Assembly: GCA_963277665.1 (NCBI GenBank)
Contig: OY728157.1
Coordinates: 367,178,067 to 367,242,066, forward strand
Direction of reading: 5' to 3'
Source: Viscum album
Taxonomy: Eukaryota > Streptophyta > Magnoliopsida > Santalales > Viscaceae
Length of the DNA stretch: 64,000 bases
Shown: positions 1 through 10,114 of the stretch, in pieces
Numbering within the stretch: the stretch's first letter is position 1
How the letters are laid out: each line of letters opens with the position of its first letter
The notes under the pieces: model-generated
What the model was told of the DNA's origin: nothing
The model's database searches: none
Seen by the model: only the letters and a program-made list of their open reading frames with translations
Made by a program: the position numbers and the translations under genes

Positions 1-15
1 CCCCTCCTCTCCTCT

Positions 16-23
16 TATAAAAG
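16..23 (+). promoter_or_regulatory. LTR TATA box (E1 5' LTR)
   Basis: TATAAAAG in the context CTTATAAAAGGCCCCC stands out against the AT-rich LTR because of its C-rich flanks. The same motif is at the same LTR position in every family copy (6715, 32641, 38761 and the minus-strand sites near 54410 and 61025). A Pol II start would be expected about 30 bases downstream, in the C- and A-rich leader. Confidence 0.7.
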
Positions 24-667
24 GCCCCCACCTCTACCTCATTTCACACACTCCTCAAGCCTTTGGCTCGGCCAACCCCTACCCATTTACTCTCTCCACA
101 TCCCGTTACTCATCCTAGAGGATTCCCTTTGGGCAGAATCCTTTCAAAGGAAGCCTTTAGGCTCAAATCAAAAGGAGTTACACTTTTAAAGGTAATTCGT
201 TCTCTCATGTTCATTTGTTTTATTTTGCTTCTCCAACCCCCTAAACTCTTTTTATTTACTTCTTTTGTAACAAAAACAGTATCTTAAATATACTAGGATG
301 TTGTTATAATATTTATTCGAGCTAGAATCTCACACAACTACATCAAATGGTTAAAGAACATACGGTTTCCGTGGATGGCGAAATTATGCCTCCCGAAACG
401 ATGATTGTTCAATACTCATTTAACACCTTCAAAGGTGGCCATTATGATGTCACTATTTTTATATATGATATATAATATGTTTATGCTTTACTTATGCTTC
501 TTTATTTTTCATTTGTGTCTTACCTTTATGGATTCCATTATGGGTATATGCGATATCTTCATTTTAGGAAGTGCGGATTACCACCCCCTCAAAGTGATGT
601 GATTCGTTAATGCCATACGTGGGATGTATAAAGGATGGATTTAATATTATTATATATGATGTTATAC

Positions 668-1083
668 TGGAATTATTATATACCTCTATATCATTATTAT
701 TTCTTTCCATTAAAGTATGAGATAGAAATGAAAGTAGCGTTCATGCGTACGTACGGCTTACCGTCTCCTTGAACGGTGCATTTCATTTATTATCCCCAAA
801 TGTAATGTACTATTATAAGTACATGTATATAATGGATATATATGATGAATGATACATATAAATTGTGAATATAATTCTGTAATTAAAATATACATACCTC
901 TCATTTAGTTTTAATTCCATTAATATGACAAAGAAATGAAAGTAGCGTTCATGCGTACGTATGGCTTACCGTCTCCATGAACGGTGCATTTCATTTCTTA
1001 CCTCTAAATGATTATGTGATATTATAAATACATTTATATTCTAGATATATATGATATATATGATATCCAAATCAGGAATGTCA
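668..1083 (+). repeat. 208 bp direct duplication with GC-rich hairpin block (E1 5' LTR)
   Basis: Two units of about 208 bp each carry a stretch running from GAAAGTAGCGTTCATG to GGTGCATTTCATT (about 730-792 and 938-1000). In the second unit CGTTCATG (946-953) pairs perfectly with CATGAACG (976-983). The same pair of units is at 7367-7782. The LTRs of E5 carry only one unit, and E2 has one diverged unit near 15708-15770. Confidence 0.8.
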
Positions 1084-1329
1084 TTCTGGATATAAAGAAC
1101 CTTTGACCACACGAACAACATGTAATTGTAAGAAGTCAACTTTCGACTTAAGAACCAAATATCGACAAAACAAATATTATTAACTTAGATGATTACCTAA
1201 TGTTTATAACATGTCAATAATTGATATAAAAGGAATAATGAACTTGGAAAAGGTTCTTAAGCAAGTAGAAATTAACTCAAGTTTATTATTCAGGAGATTA
1301 AAGAATGGTCGGGTCGAGTCGGATACGAG

Positions 1330-2290
1330 GTAAGGGATCCTACTCTCTTTCTTTTTAAGTACACACTTTTATGTCATTTCTTTTAAAGCTCATATTTCTT
1401 GTTATTGGGATGATATTTTATATAAAAAATACTGTAATTCTTATGTTCATGTGATGATATATCTTATTCTCTCTCATCAATCCATTTTGGAAGTTTTGAG
1501 TGGCGCCGTTAGGCTGCCGAACTTTCGTAAGAGATCTAACCTCTCTCTTTCTTTTTAAGTACTCTCCTTTATGTCACTTCTTTTAAGCTCCTATTTGTAA
1601 TGTTGGAGGATGTTCTTTTATATTCCTATTTCTGTAAATTTTATTTTAATGTGATGAGATACCCTATTTGATCTCATCAATCCATATTCGGAAGTTTTAT
1701 GTGGTGCCGTTAGGCTGCCGAGTTTTCGTAAGGGATTTTTCATCTCACTTTTATTCCCGTGAGATTTATGCTACATTTGCCACAAATTACATTGAGGGGT
1801 GTATGTACTGTCCATTATTCTACTCTTTTTGTAATACACTTTCGTTTATTATTATTTACATCAATGATCTATTGTCCTTCTTTCATGGGGTGTATGTTTT
1901 GAAAGATACCCAAGTCGGTAAGGGAACCTTTCACCCTCCTCTTTTTTAAAAGTTTTCTTTTGTTGGGTCTTTTAATTTACATATTTTTATGTTGGGATAT
2001 GTTCTCATATATCATTATTGATGTAAATTCTATGTCCAAGTGATGAGATACACTTTTTATCTCTCACCAACTCATTTTGATGTGATGTCGTTAGGCTGTC
2101 AAGGGAACTTTTTAACCCAATTTCGATTTCTTTGGGTTCAACATGTGGTCATTGAATATGTCATCCATTGAATATGTTTGAATGACCTTTTATTGTTTTA
2201 CACTTAATATCCACTTATATTGGGTTTATTTATATTTGTCACACATATTTTTGAGATTGATTTGTCCTTAATTTAAGGATACCTTCTTTA
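1330..2290 (+). repeat. ~190 bp tandem array in E1 5' LTR, units opening with GTAAG
   Basis: Five to six diverged units start at about 1330, 1527, 1728, 1918, 2098 and 2290 (spacings 197, 201, 190, 180 and 192). Most starts read GTAAGGG or GTAAGAG, and three of the first five units end with CGTTAGGCTG. Similarity between units is clearest over the start, the central TTTTTAAGT-like stretch and the end motif. E5 LTRs go straight from the first GTAAG or GTATG into sequence that follows the array, so the array is contracted there. Confidence 0.78.
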
Positions 2291-3417
2291 TAAGGGATTT
2301 CATCACATTTGATATTTCTATTGAGGGTTCATTGTTGTTATGCACAAATTCACTCTTATATGGTGTATATACTGTCCTTTGGAGTATTATATCATGAATC
2401 CATTTATTCTCATGATATTATAAAGTTATGACTAATTTTATTCCTCAATTATTGTATTCAAGTGTCACTAATTTTGGTAAAACCCCTTTAACCAAAATAT
2501 CGTTTTAAATGTTTTAATTATTTGTTCTTATTAATATCCATGTTTTCAAAATGGTTTTAAGGATTTATTTATATGGATATTAATGGTTTAAAATATTAAG
2601 CTTTAAGGTGGTATGGTAAACTTTGATTCAAAAATCTCTTTATTAAATGTTTTAAATGGTTTTGAAATGGGTTTTTAATGGATTCATTATTTGAATATCC
2701 TAAAATGTTATATTGTGATTGAAATGTAGAAATGTTATGTTTCCTTTATTCATGCTTTATGTGATACTATTATGTTATGGTTCTTGGGAATTGTTATGAA
2801 GAACGGGTGGTTCCGTGATAAACTAAGGGCGGGTGAGCCCGATATAGCTCTCCAATGCATTGGGTAACGCGAAGGAGTGAAACGTTAAGGTTTCTCCGAA
2901 GAGATTTAGGGAATATACTGTGATGGGTATTCCAAACGTAACCAAGAGGGTTACTCCCTAAGTAAGAATGTTATGAATGCCTCAAGTTACCTTTATGTCA
3001 TATGATTTCTATGATTTTATGAGGTATGTTAAAGTGCCTATGTTTTATGGGTAAAGTATGATTTCATTCTTATGTATACATGTACTCATGATTCCTTCCC
3101 ATATTTTTATATCCCTTACTGAGCTTTTTATGCTCATCCCATGTTTTTGAAATGTTTTTCACAGGTCAAGGGAAGGGTACATGATGTGATGACAGTGTCA
3201 AGGATGTGTCAAGAAAGAATCCATGTTTTATTTTAAATATGTTTCCGTTGATGGGAAGAAGGAATACTGTCTTTCATGTAACCACTTTGTCTAAATATGG
3301 AATGTAATGCAAGTTTCATGATCTAATTCTCTAAAACTCTAAACCTGAAAATATCCTCAATGTGTAATCTTGTAATATCTCAAGATTAAGTAAGGTTTAA
3401 GGCTGGGGCCTTATAGT

Positions 3418-3431
3418 TGGTATCAAAGGCC
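3418..3431 (+). promoter_or_regulatory. E1 primer-binding site (initiator tRNA-Met)
   Basis: TGGTATCAAAGGCC starts two bases after the LTR end. TGGTATCA is complementary to the 3' end of plant initiator tRNA-Met, the usual primer for plant Ty3/gypsy and many copia elements. It is intact over the first eight bases, then drifts. Confidence 0.85.
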
Positions 3432-3619
3432 GGTTTAGATAACTTTAGAGGTTAGGGTATTCTTTAAGCATAAGTGACATTACCATAATGGTTAGGATTT
3501 CAGAAAGAGTCCTAGTTTTAGATAAAGTGAATGAGTAAGTATATCTTAGTGTTTACCTTCCTCGTTAGTACATGATGATTTTCTTGATATACTCACACTG
3601 ACCTTTTAGGTTTTAGTAA

Positions 3620-3778
3620 ATGGCTGGATCTAGCAGGAACCAAAGTGACAATGGGTTTGAAGGAAACTGTGGTGGTTCTCTGATTAAGATACTGGATGAG
3701 ATGGGGGATTCAATGAGGAATCTCATGGTTTTTATAAACCAACTATCAAGGAGTCATGATCAACCACTTGAACCTTAG
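3620..3778 (+). CDS. Short open frame at gag position, 52 codons
   Basis: An ATG about 200 bases after the primer site opens a 52-residue frame beginning MAGSSRNQSDNGF and ending SRSHDQPLEP before TAG. The E7 copy (57331-57501, minus) is 56 residues, starts MDGSSRHQRDNSF and keeps GGSLIKILD and NQLSRSHDQPLEP, with substitutions but no indel over the aligned part. The position is where gag starts in related elements, and the residues (Ser, Arg, Gln, Asn rich, then an amphipathic segment) could be a truncated gag N terminus. I see no zinc knuckle or other domain. Whether it is translated is unknown; it may simply be a relic frame. Confidence 0.45.
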   Translation: MAGSSRNQSDNGFEGNCGGSLIKILDEMGDSMRNLMVFINQLSRSHDQPLEP

Positions 3779-4015
3779 TGATTTCTCTAATGCATCATGT
3801 ACGAGATGGAAAACTCGATGTGGAAATTCAGGTAATAATTATTAAGGTAACCATTAGGGTTTATATAATCCTTACTTTTGAGGTAATTATGGGTTATTAT
3901 ATGATATGATGGAAAATGAAGGGCATGAGATAAACTTGAGGTTAAAATATGTTATGATTATTCTTGAAGATTTTATCTCATTTTGGGGAATGTTTTAAGA
4001 ATTATATAGTTTTGG

Positions 4016-4132
4016 AAAAAGGACAACACGCAGACCGTGTGACATCCCGTCACGTCGGAAAAAGCTGTGGGAATCGAACCCACAACCAATGTGCGACTGG
4101 TATTTATCGCCTACCACTGGACTACGTGAAGT
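4016..4132 (-). other. tRNA-like Pol III module, antisense to E1 (copy A)
   Basis: Read on the minus strand, an A box TAGTCCAGTGG (4124-4114) and a B box GGTTCGATTCC (4080-4070) are separated by 33 bases, the spacing of a tRNA gene. GTGGG and CCCAC flank the T loop. Between the boxes, ACCAG and TTGGT can pair around a seven-base loop with GCA in the anticodon position. The variable loop is only about one base and the acceptor ends do not pair, so this is not a functional tRNA. A ~45-base tail follows with an ACACG/CGTGT hairpin, then TTTTT (4020-4016), a Pol III stop. Homologous modules lie at 12895-13000 and 56991-57106. A tRNA-derived SINE trapped in an ancestor is the main alternative. Confidence 0.68.
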
Positions 4133-5068
4133 CCCTGGTTAGTTTGACCGATTCATTCTAGTTATATGATTTTATAAATTAAGAGTAAGTTTATTTTGGG
4201 TTATTTATGAAAATGATTAACCTATCATGGAGGATATGTGATTAGGTTAATTACTTTTCAATACGAGACTTTAGGAGCAACTGATATTGTTTGGAGATAA
4301 ATGTTACGATTTAACTTGGAAGACTATGTGACTAAATCCTTCAAATATTTAGGTTTCAATCTTAGTTTGGTTTACTTTGAAGAATTTTATGGACAAATTG
4401 ATTATAGAACGGTCCTCGTTGAACTTTGGGTTTTGTTGGACAAATTTTGGAGGTTAAGAATAGATTTTCTTTTTATAATGGGTTGTCCTTTTCTGGATTA
4501 TCTGCCCTTGTACTAACCTTTTTGGTTTTGGTTTTGGTTAAAGCCTAAAGACATGGGATTTATATAGTTCTCTTTTGTGTATTAGGTGATTCTCTAGAAG
4601 TTGATTATAGTACTCTTAATGTGAACAAGTCTTCCTAAATACTCGCCTTTTGGAGAAAATATGAGTTTGTGTAAGGAATCTAATAAAAGTTGAGAGTCAA
4701 CATGATAAGTGATTATGTTTCCTTATGAATAAATTCCTCAATAAAAAGTAACTTAAAACAAAAATGTTGTATATAACTTTTCCTACTGGGGAATCGAATA
4801 CCATTTAACCCGTCACAAGTTTGTGATTTTCTCATGGTTAACTTTCTCATAAACATGTTTTCTATCACTCTCCATCAGAACATGACCCTATGTTTTCTCC
4901 TCCATGTCCATGTTTTCATACTTGTAATCCTAGTATGGGTTAACTCGGGTGACCTTTGTACTTATCTTTATTTATTTTAAAGTGATTGTTTTACCGACTC
5001 TTCTCTGATGTGGGACTTTCAAGGATGTTTCCAAGCCCAATTTTAAAAATTGCGAGGACGCAATTCCC

Positions 5069-5083
5069 AAAAGGGGGGAAGGA
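5069..5083 (+). promoter_or_regulatory. E1 polypurine tract
   Basis: AAAAGGGGGGAAGGA lies immediately before the 3' LTR start TGTAAC and would prime plus-strand DNA synthesis. It is identical to the tract in E5 (37120-37134) and, reverse-complemented, in E7 (56038-56052), which links the three elements to one priming machinery. Confidence 0.88.
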
Positions 5084-6714
5084 TGTAACACCCCAGGTAA
5101 ATAAAGAATATGAAATTTTCATATTTACCCATATTTGTGAATAAAATATTGACATGACTTTAAAGGGGACGCTATGCTCGATGGCGTACCCAACATGCAA
5201 CAACGAGTTTCTTGGGAATCTTACGTTGCACTCTCATAATAAAATAATATTATTTTAAATGGTAGTTAACATGTAGCCGTTGTATTGGAGGGAATGGATA
5301 GAAATAAATAAAATATGATTAAATATGTTTTTAAATGTTTTTACATTTATCCAATAAAAGATAATTGCTTAAAATACGGAAAGAATTCAATTTTAGGCTT
5401 TTATACCCTAATTTTCACTAAAAAATCACTTATCACCTTTTGATGGAGAATTGTCATTAAATATTGTTTTGATAACTATTATACATTATTTTGGACCAAA
5501 TAAAACTCTTCTTTATAATTGGGACATCAAAATTTACTTTGTGTAAATTTTTGGTATCTTTCCGATAAAGTTCATTTTTTTCAATGAATAGTGTAAAATG
5601 TTGTATTGAAATTCAAAACCTCTTTTTAATCTAATTTATTTATATGATTAGATTATATTTTGAATTGGTTTTAAAGTTAAATTAGAATATATTTTTACCA
5701 TTAAATCCAATAGTGGTCGTTGGAATTAATTTCACTTTGAAATCAGACTTAAACTAGTGTCAATCTTTTGATACTTATTGTTTCATAAAAACACACTATT
5801 TGCTTTGATAGCGGGAATTAATTATTAAATTAATTAACCTGACTTATATATTTTGAATTTTGTAAAATATACTTCATTTTTGATTTCGGAATATCAAATA
5901 TAGCTTATGGTAAATTTTTGGGATTTTTCTGAAAAACATCAATTTTTGATGAATAGTGAAACCACTAAGTGGTACTTATAAAAACTGATTTTTCTGTTTA
6001 AATGAAAATTCTCCATCTTTGTGTTTTGAATTTAAAAAATCCGACATACATGGTTTTCATTAAGAATTAAAATGTTGTTCAATGGGATAAAAATAATTTT
6101 TTGGTGAATAGTAACTTATTAAGTTTTTAATCGCGATTAGTGGTAATTAGTGTAGTTTAAGGTTAAAATAATGATTTAATAAAATAAGATGAGCTTGAAA
6201 CATGTCCTAACCTCATTTTTTATGTCATGGCCGACCAAGAAAAGCCATGGGTCAACTTGGGGACCCCATGGAGACACTGTGGTTGGGAAATGACATAAAT
6301 AACTTTTTATTTAATGTAAAAGTCAAAATGACACAAACATATTATGTTTTACGAAAACAAATTTTACATGGGGTTATAATGATCAGATTTTTGATTATAA
6401 ATAATAATTGGAAATATAAAAAGATTTACTACATCATAGTAGTTTTTTTATAATTTTTAGACATTAAATAAATTAAATTATTTATGACATAATAATGATG
6501 CAGCGATGACATCATTATTTGACGATTTAAATAAAATGGAAAGATAATTTAAAATCTATGAACTAAACATGTACAAAACTTATTGGATGGGTGGATTTAG
6601 AACCCTTATCACCTTATCCACGAATTATATCAATGTGGGACCTTTTAAAACCGAAACACATTTTCAAATAAAGTAATATTTCTTTACTTTCCAAAACTGC
6701 CCCTCCTCTCTTCT

Positions 6715-6722
6715 TATAAAAG
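6715..6722 (+). promoter_or_regulatory. LTR TATA box (E1 3' LTR)
   Basis: TATAAAAG, identical in position to the box at 16-23 of the paired LTR. Transcription from this copy would read rightward out of E1 into E2. Confidence 0.65.
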
Positions 6723-7366
6723 GCCCCCACCTCTACCTCATTTCACACACTTCTCAAGCCTTTGGCTCGGCCAAACCCTGACCATTTACTCTCTCCACAT
6801 CCCTTTACTCATCCTAGAGGATTCCCTTTGGGAAGAATCCTTTCAAAGGAAGCCTTTAGGCTCAAATCAAAAGGAGTTACACTTTTAAAGGTAATTCGTT
6901 CTCTCATGTTCATTTGTTTTATTTTGCTTCTCCAACCCCCTAAACTCTTTTTATTTACTTCTTTTGTAACAACAACAGCATCTTCAATATACTAGGATGT
7001 TTTTATAATATTTATTCGAGCTAGAATCTCACACAACTACATAAAATGATTAAAGAACCTACGGTTTCCGTGGATGGCGAAATTTTGCCTCCCGAAACGA
7101 TGATTGTTCAATACTCATTTAACACCATCAAAGGTGGCCATTATGATGTCACTATTTTTATATATGATATATAATATGTTTATGTCTTACTTATTCTTCT
7201 GTATTTTTCATTTGTGTCTTACCTTTATGGCTTCCATTATGGGTATATGCGATATCTTCATTTTAGAAAGTGCAGACTACCACCCCCTCAAAGTGATGTG
7301 ATTCGTTAATGCCATACGTGGGACGTATAAATGATGGATTTAATATTATTATATATGATGTTATAC

Positions 7367-7782
7367 TGGAATTATTATATACCTCTATATAATTATTATT
7401 TCTTTCCATTAAAGTATGATATAGAAATGCAAGTAACGTTCATGCGTACGTACGGCTTACCGTCTCGTTGAACGGTGCATTTCATTTATTATCCCCAAAT
7501 GTAATGTACTATTATAAGTACATGTATATAATGGATATATATGATGAATGATACATATAAATGATGAATATAATTCTGTAATTAAAATATACATACCTCT
7601 CATTTAGTTTTAATTCCATTAATATGACAAAGAAATGAAAGTAGCGTTCATGCGTACGTACGGCTTACCGTCTCCATGAACGGTGCATTTCATTTCTTAC
7701 CTCTAAATGATTATGTGATAATATAAATACATGTATATTCTAGATATATATGATATATATGATATCCAAATCAGGAATTTCA
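7367..7782 (+). repeat. 208 bp direct duplication with GC-rich hairpin block (E1 3' LTR)
   Basis: This is the same two-unit duplication as in the left LTR, offset by 6,699. The hairpin arms are at 7645-7652 and 7675-7682. Confidence 0.8.
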
Positions 7783-8028
7783 TTCTGGATATAAAGAAAC
7801 TTTGACCACACGAACAACATGTAATTGTAAGAAGTCCACTTTCGACTTAAGAACCAAATATCGACAAAACAAACATTATTAACTTAGATGATTACCTAAT
7901 GTTTATAACATGTCAATAATTGATATAAAAGGAATAGTGAACTTGGAAAAGGTTCTTAAGCAAGTAGAAATTAACTCATGTTTATTATTCAGGAGATTAA
8001 AGAACGGTCGGGTCGAGTCAGATACGAG

Positions 8029-8989
8029 GTAAGGGATCCTACTCTCTTTCTTTTTAAGTACACACTTTTATGTCATTCCTTTTAAAGCTCATATTTCTTG
8101 TTATTGGGATGATATTTTATATTAAACTTACTGTAATTTTTATGTTCATGTGATGAGAGATCCTATTCTCTATCATCAATCCATTTTGGAAGTTTTGAGT
8201 GGCGCCGTTAGGCTGCCGAACTTTCGTAAGAGATCTAACCTCTCTCTTTCTTTTTAAGTACTCTCCTTTATGTCACTTCTTTTAAGCTCCTCATTTTAAT
8301 GTTGGGGGATGTTATTTTATATTCCTATTGCTGTAAATTTTATTTTAATGTGATGAGATACCCTATTTGATCTCATCAATCCATATTCGGAAGTTTTATG
8401 TGGCGCCGTTAGGCTGTCAAGTTTTCGTAAGGGATTTTTCATCTCACTTTTATTCCCGTGAGATTTATGCTACATTTGCCACAAATTCCATTGAGTGGTG
8501 TATGTACTGTCCATTATTCTACTCTTTGTGTAATATACTTTCATTTATGAGTATTACATCAATGATCTATTGTCCTTCTTTCATGGGGTGTATGTTTTGA
8601 AAGATACCCAAGTCGGTAAGGGAACCTTTCACCCTCCTCTTTTTTAAAAGTCTTCATTTGTTGGGTCTTTTAATTTACATTTTGTTATGTTGGGATATGT
8701 TCTCATATATCCTTATTGATTTAAATTTTATGTCCAAGTGATGAGATACACTTTTTATCTCTCACCAACACATTTTGATGTGATGTCGTTAGGCTGTCAA
8801 GGGAACTTTTTAACCCAATTTCGATTTCTTTGGGTTCAACATGTGGTCAATGAATATGTCATCCATTGAATATGTGTGAATGAACTTTTATTGTTTTACA
8901 CTTAATATCCACTTATATTGGGTGTATTTATATTTTTCACACATATTTTTGAGATTGATTTGTCCTTAATTTAAGGATACCTTCTTTAT
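8029..8989 (+). repeat. ~190 bp tandem array in E1 3' LTR
   Basis: Copy of the array at 1330-2290, at the constant 6,699 offset and with the same unit boundaries. Confidence 0.78.
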
Positions 8990-10114
8990 AAGGGATTTCA
9001 TCACATTTGATATTTCTATTGAGGGTTCATTGTTGTTATGCACCAATTCACTATTATATGGTGTATATACTGTCCTTTGGAGTATTATACCATGAATCCA
9101 TTTATTCTCATGATATTATAAAGTTCTGACTAAATGTTATTCCTCAATTATTGTATTCAAGTGTCACTAATTTTGGTAAAATCCCTTTAACCCTAATATC
9201 GTTTTAAATGTTTTAATTATTTGTTCTTATTAATATCCATGTTTTCAAAATGGTTTTAAGGATTTATTTATATGGATATTAATGTTTTAAAATATTAAGC
9301 TTCATGGTGGTATGGGACACTTTGATTCAAAAATCTCTTTATTAAATGTTTTAAATGGTTTTGAAATGTTTTTTTAATGGATTCATTATTTGAATATCCT
9401 AAAATGTTATATTGTGATTGAAATGTAGAAATGTTATGTTTACTTTATTCATGTTTTATGTGATACAATTATGTTATGGTTCTTGGGCATTGTTATGAAG
9501 AACGGGTGGGTCCGTGATAAACTAAGGGCGGGTGAGCCCGATATAGCTCTCCAATTCATTGGGTAACGCGAAGGAGTGAAACGTTAAGGTTTCTCTGAAG
9601 AGATTTAGGGAATATACTGTGATGGGTATTCCAAACGTAACCAAGAGGGTTACTCCCTACGTAAGAATGTTATGAATGCCCCAAGTTACCTTTATGTCAT
9701 ATGATTTCTATGATTTTATGAGGTATGTTAAAGTGCCTATGTTTTATGGGTAAAGTATGATTTCATTCTTATGTATACATGTACTCATGATTCCTTTACA
9801 TATTTTTATATCCCTTACTGAGCTTTTTATGCTCATCCCAAGTTTTTGAAATTTTTTTCACAGGTCAAGGGAAGGGTACATGATGTGATGACAGTGTCAA
9901 GGATGTGTCAAGAAAGAATCAATGTTTTATTTTAAATATGTTTCCGTTGATGGGAAGAAGGAATACTGTCTTTCATGTAACCACTTTGTCTAAATACGGA
10001 ATGTAATGCAAGTTTCATGATCTAATTCTCTAAAACTCTAAACCTGAAAGGATCCTCAATGTGTAATCTTGTAATAACTCAAGATTAAGTAAGGTTTAAG
10101 GCTGGGGCCTTATA

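Larger units (their letters stand above)
1..3415 (+). repeat. E1 5' LTR (3' two thirds; truncated by window start)
   Basis: This is the upstream LTR of E1 from just before its TATA box to its 3' end. It holds, in order, the TATA box, a GC-rich block present twice 208 bp apart, a ~190 bp tandem array and the terminal GGCTGGGGCCTTATA. The U3 part upstream of the TATA box is outside the window but can be read in the right LTR (5084-6714). The end at 3415 is set by the primer site that follows and by the end of the matching right LTR. No coding function is visible; short open frames in it are not supported. Confidence 0.9.
3416..5083 (+). other. E1 internal region, essentially non-coding
   Basis: This 1,668 bp stretch between primer site and purine tract holds only a short gag-position open frame (3620-3778) and an antisense tRNA-like module (4016-4132). 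The rest, including 4150-5060, shows no recognisable retroelement domain in any frame. The corresponding region of E7 (56038-57694, 1,657 bp) is alignable along its whole length, so this is a shared family structure and not a private deletion. Confidence 0.82.
1..10114 (+). mobile_element. E1: LARD-like non-autonomous Ty3/gypsy-type LTR retrotransposon, left end outside window
   Basis: Two long direct repeats flank a short internal region: bases 1-3415 match 6700-10114 at a constant offset of 6,699 with no net indel. After the left repeat comes a primer-binding site (TGGTATCAAAGG, from 3418), and before the right repeat a purine tract ending at 5083. The right LTR begins TGTAACACCCC at 5084 and ends CCTTATA at 10114, giving 5,031 bp, so the missing left edge should lie about 1.6 kb before the window. 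The internal region is only 1,668 bp, with no protease, RT, RNase H or integrase. Differences between the LTR copies are about 3 per 100 in a 180-base stretch I compared, so this is the youngest element here. Structure and size fit a large retrotransposon derivative moved in trans by a chromovirus; that part is inference. It interrupts the 5' LTR of E2. Confidence 0.88.
5084..10114 (+). repeat. E1 3' LTR (complete, 5,031 bp)
   Basis: This is the complete downstream LTR of E1, starting TGTAACACCCC directly after the purine tract and ending TTATA. U3 spans about 5084-6740 and includes a hairpin at 6246-6272. The TATA box is at 6715-6722. The 208 bp duplicated block, the ~190 bp array (8029-8989) and a run of transcript-end-like sequence follow. 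The terminal dinucleotides are TG and TA rather than the usual TG and CA. The five bases after it, CTTTC (10115-10119), should be the target duplication, but the partner copy is outside the window. Confidence 0.92.

Noticed and set aside
63..287. 74-77 codon frames starting MARP just after the LTR TATA box (also 6762-6995; minus-strand equivalents in E7)
   Set aside because: Lies in the transcribed leader, differs in start and length between copies (E5 frame starts elsewhere), and has no recognised domain. Coding cannot be excluded but is not supported.
1668..1949. 93-codon frame in the E1 array, similar to frames at 8367-8600, 52435-52620 and 59020-59337
   Set aside because: The resemblance is explained by repeated LTR DNA. 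Frame ends differ between copies, start codons do not correspond, and no domain is visible.
1330..2290. CRISPR-like array
   Set aside because: Units are ~190 bp, diverged along their length, with no short identical repeats and unique spacers, and they sit in a plant LTR.
4056..4132. Functional tRNA gene
   Set aside because: A and B boxes and T arm are good, but the acceptor stem does not pair and the variable loop is about one base. Kept only as tRNA-like.
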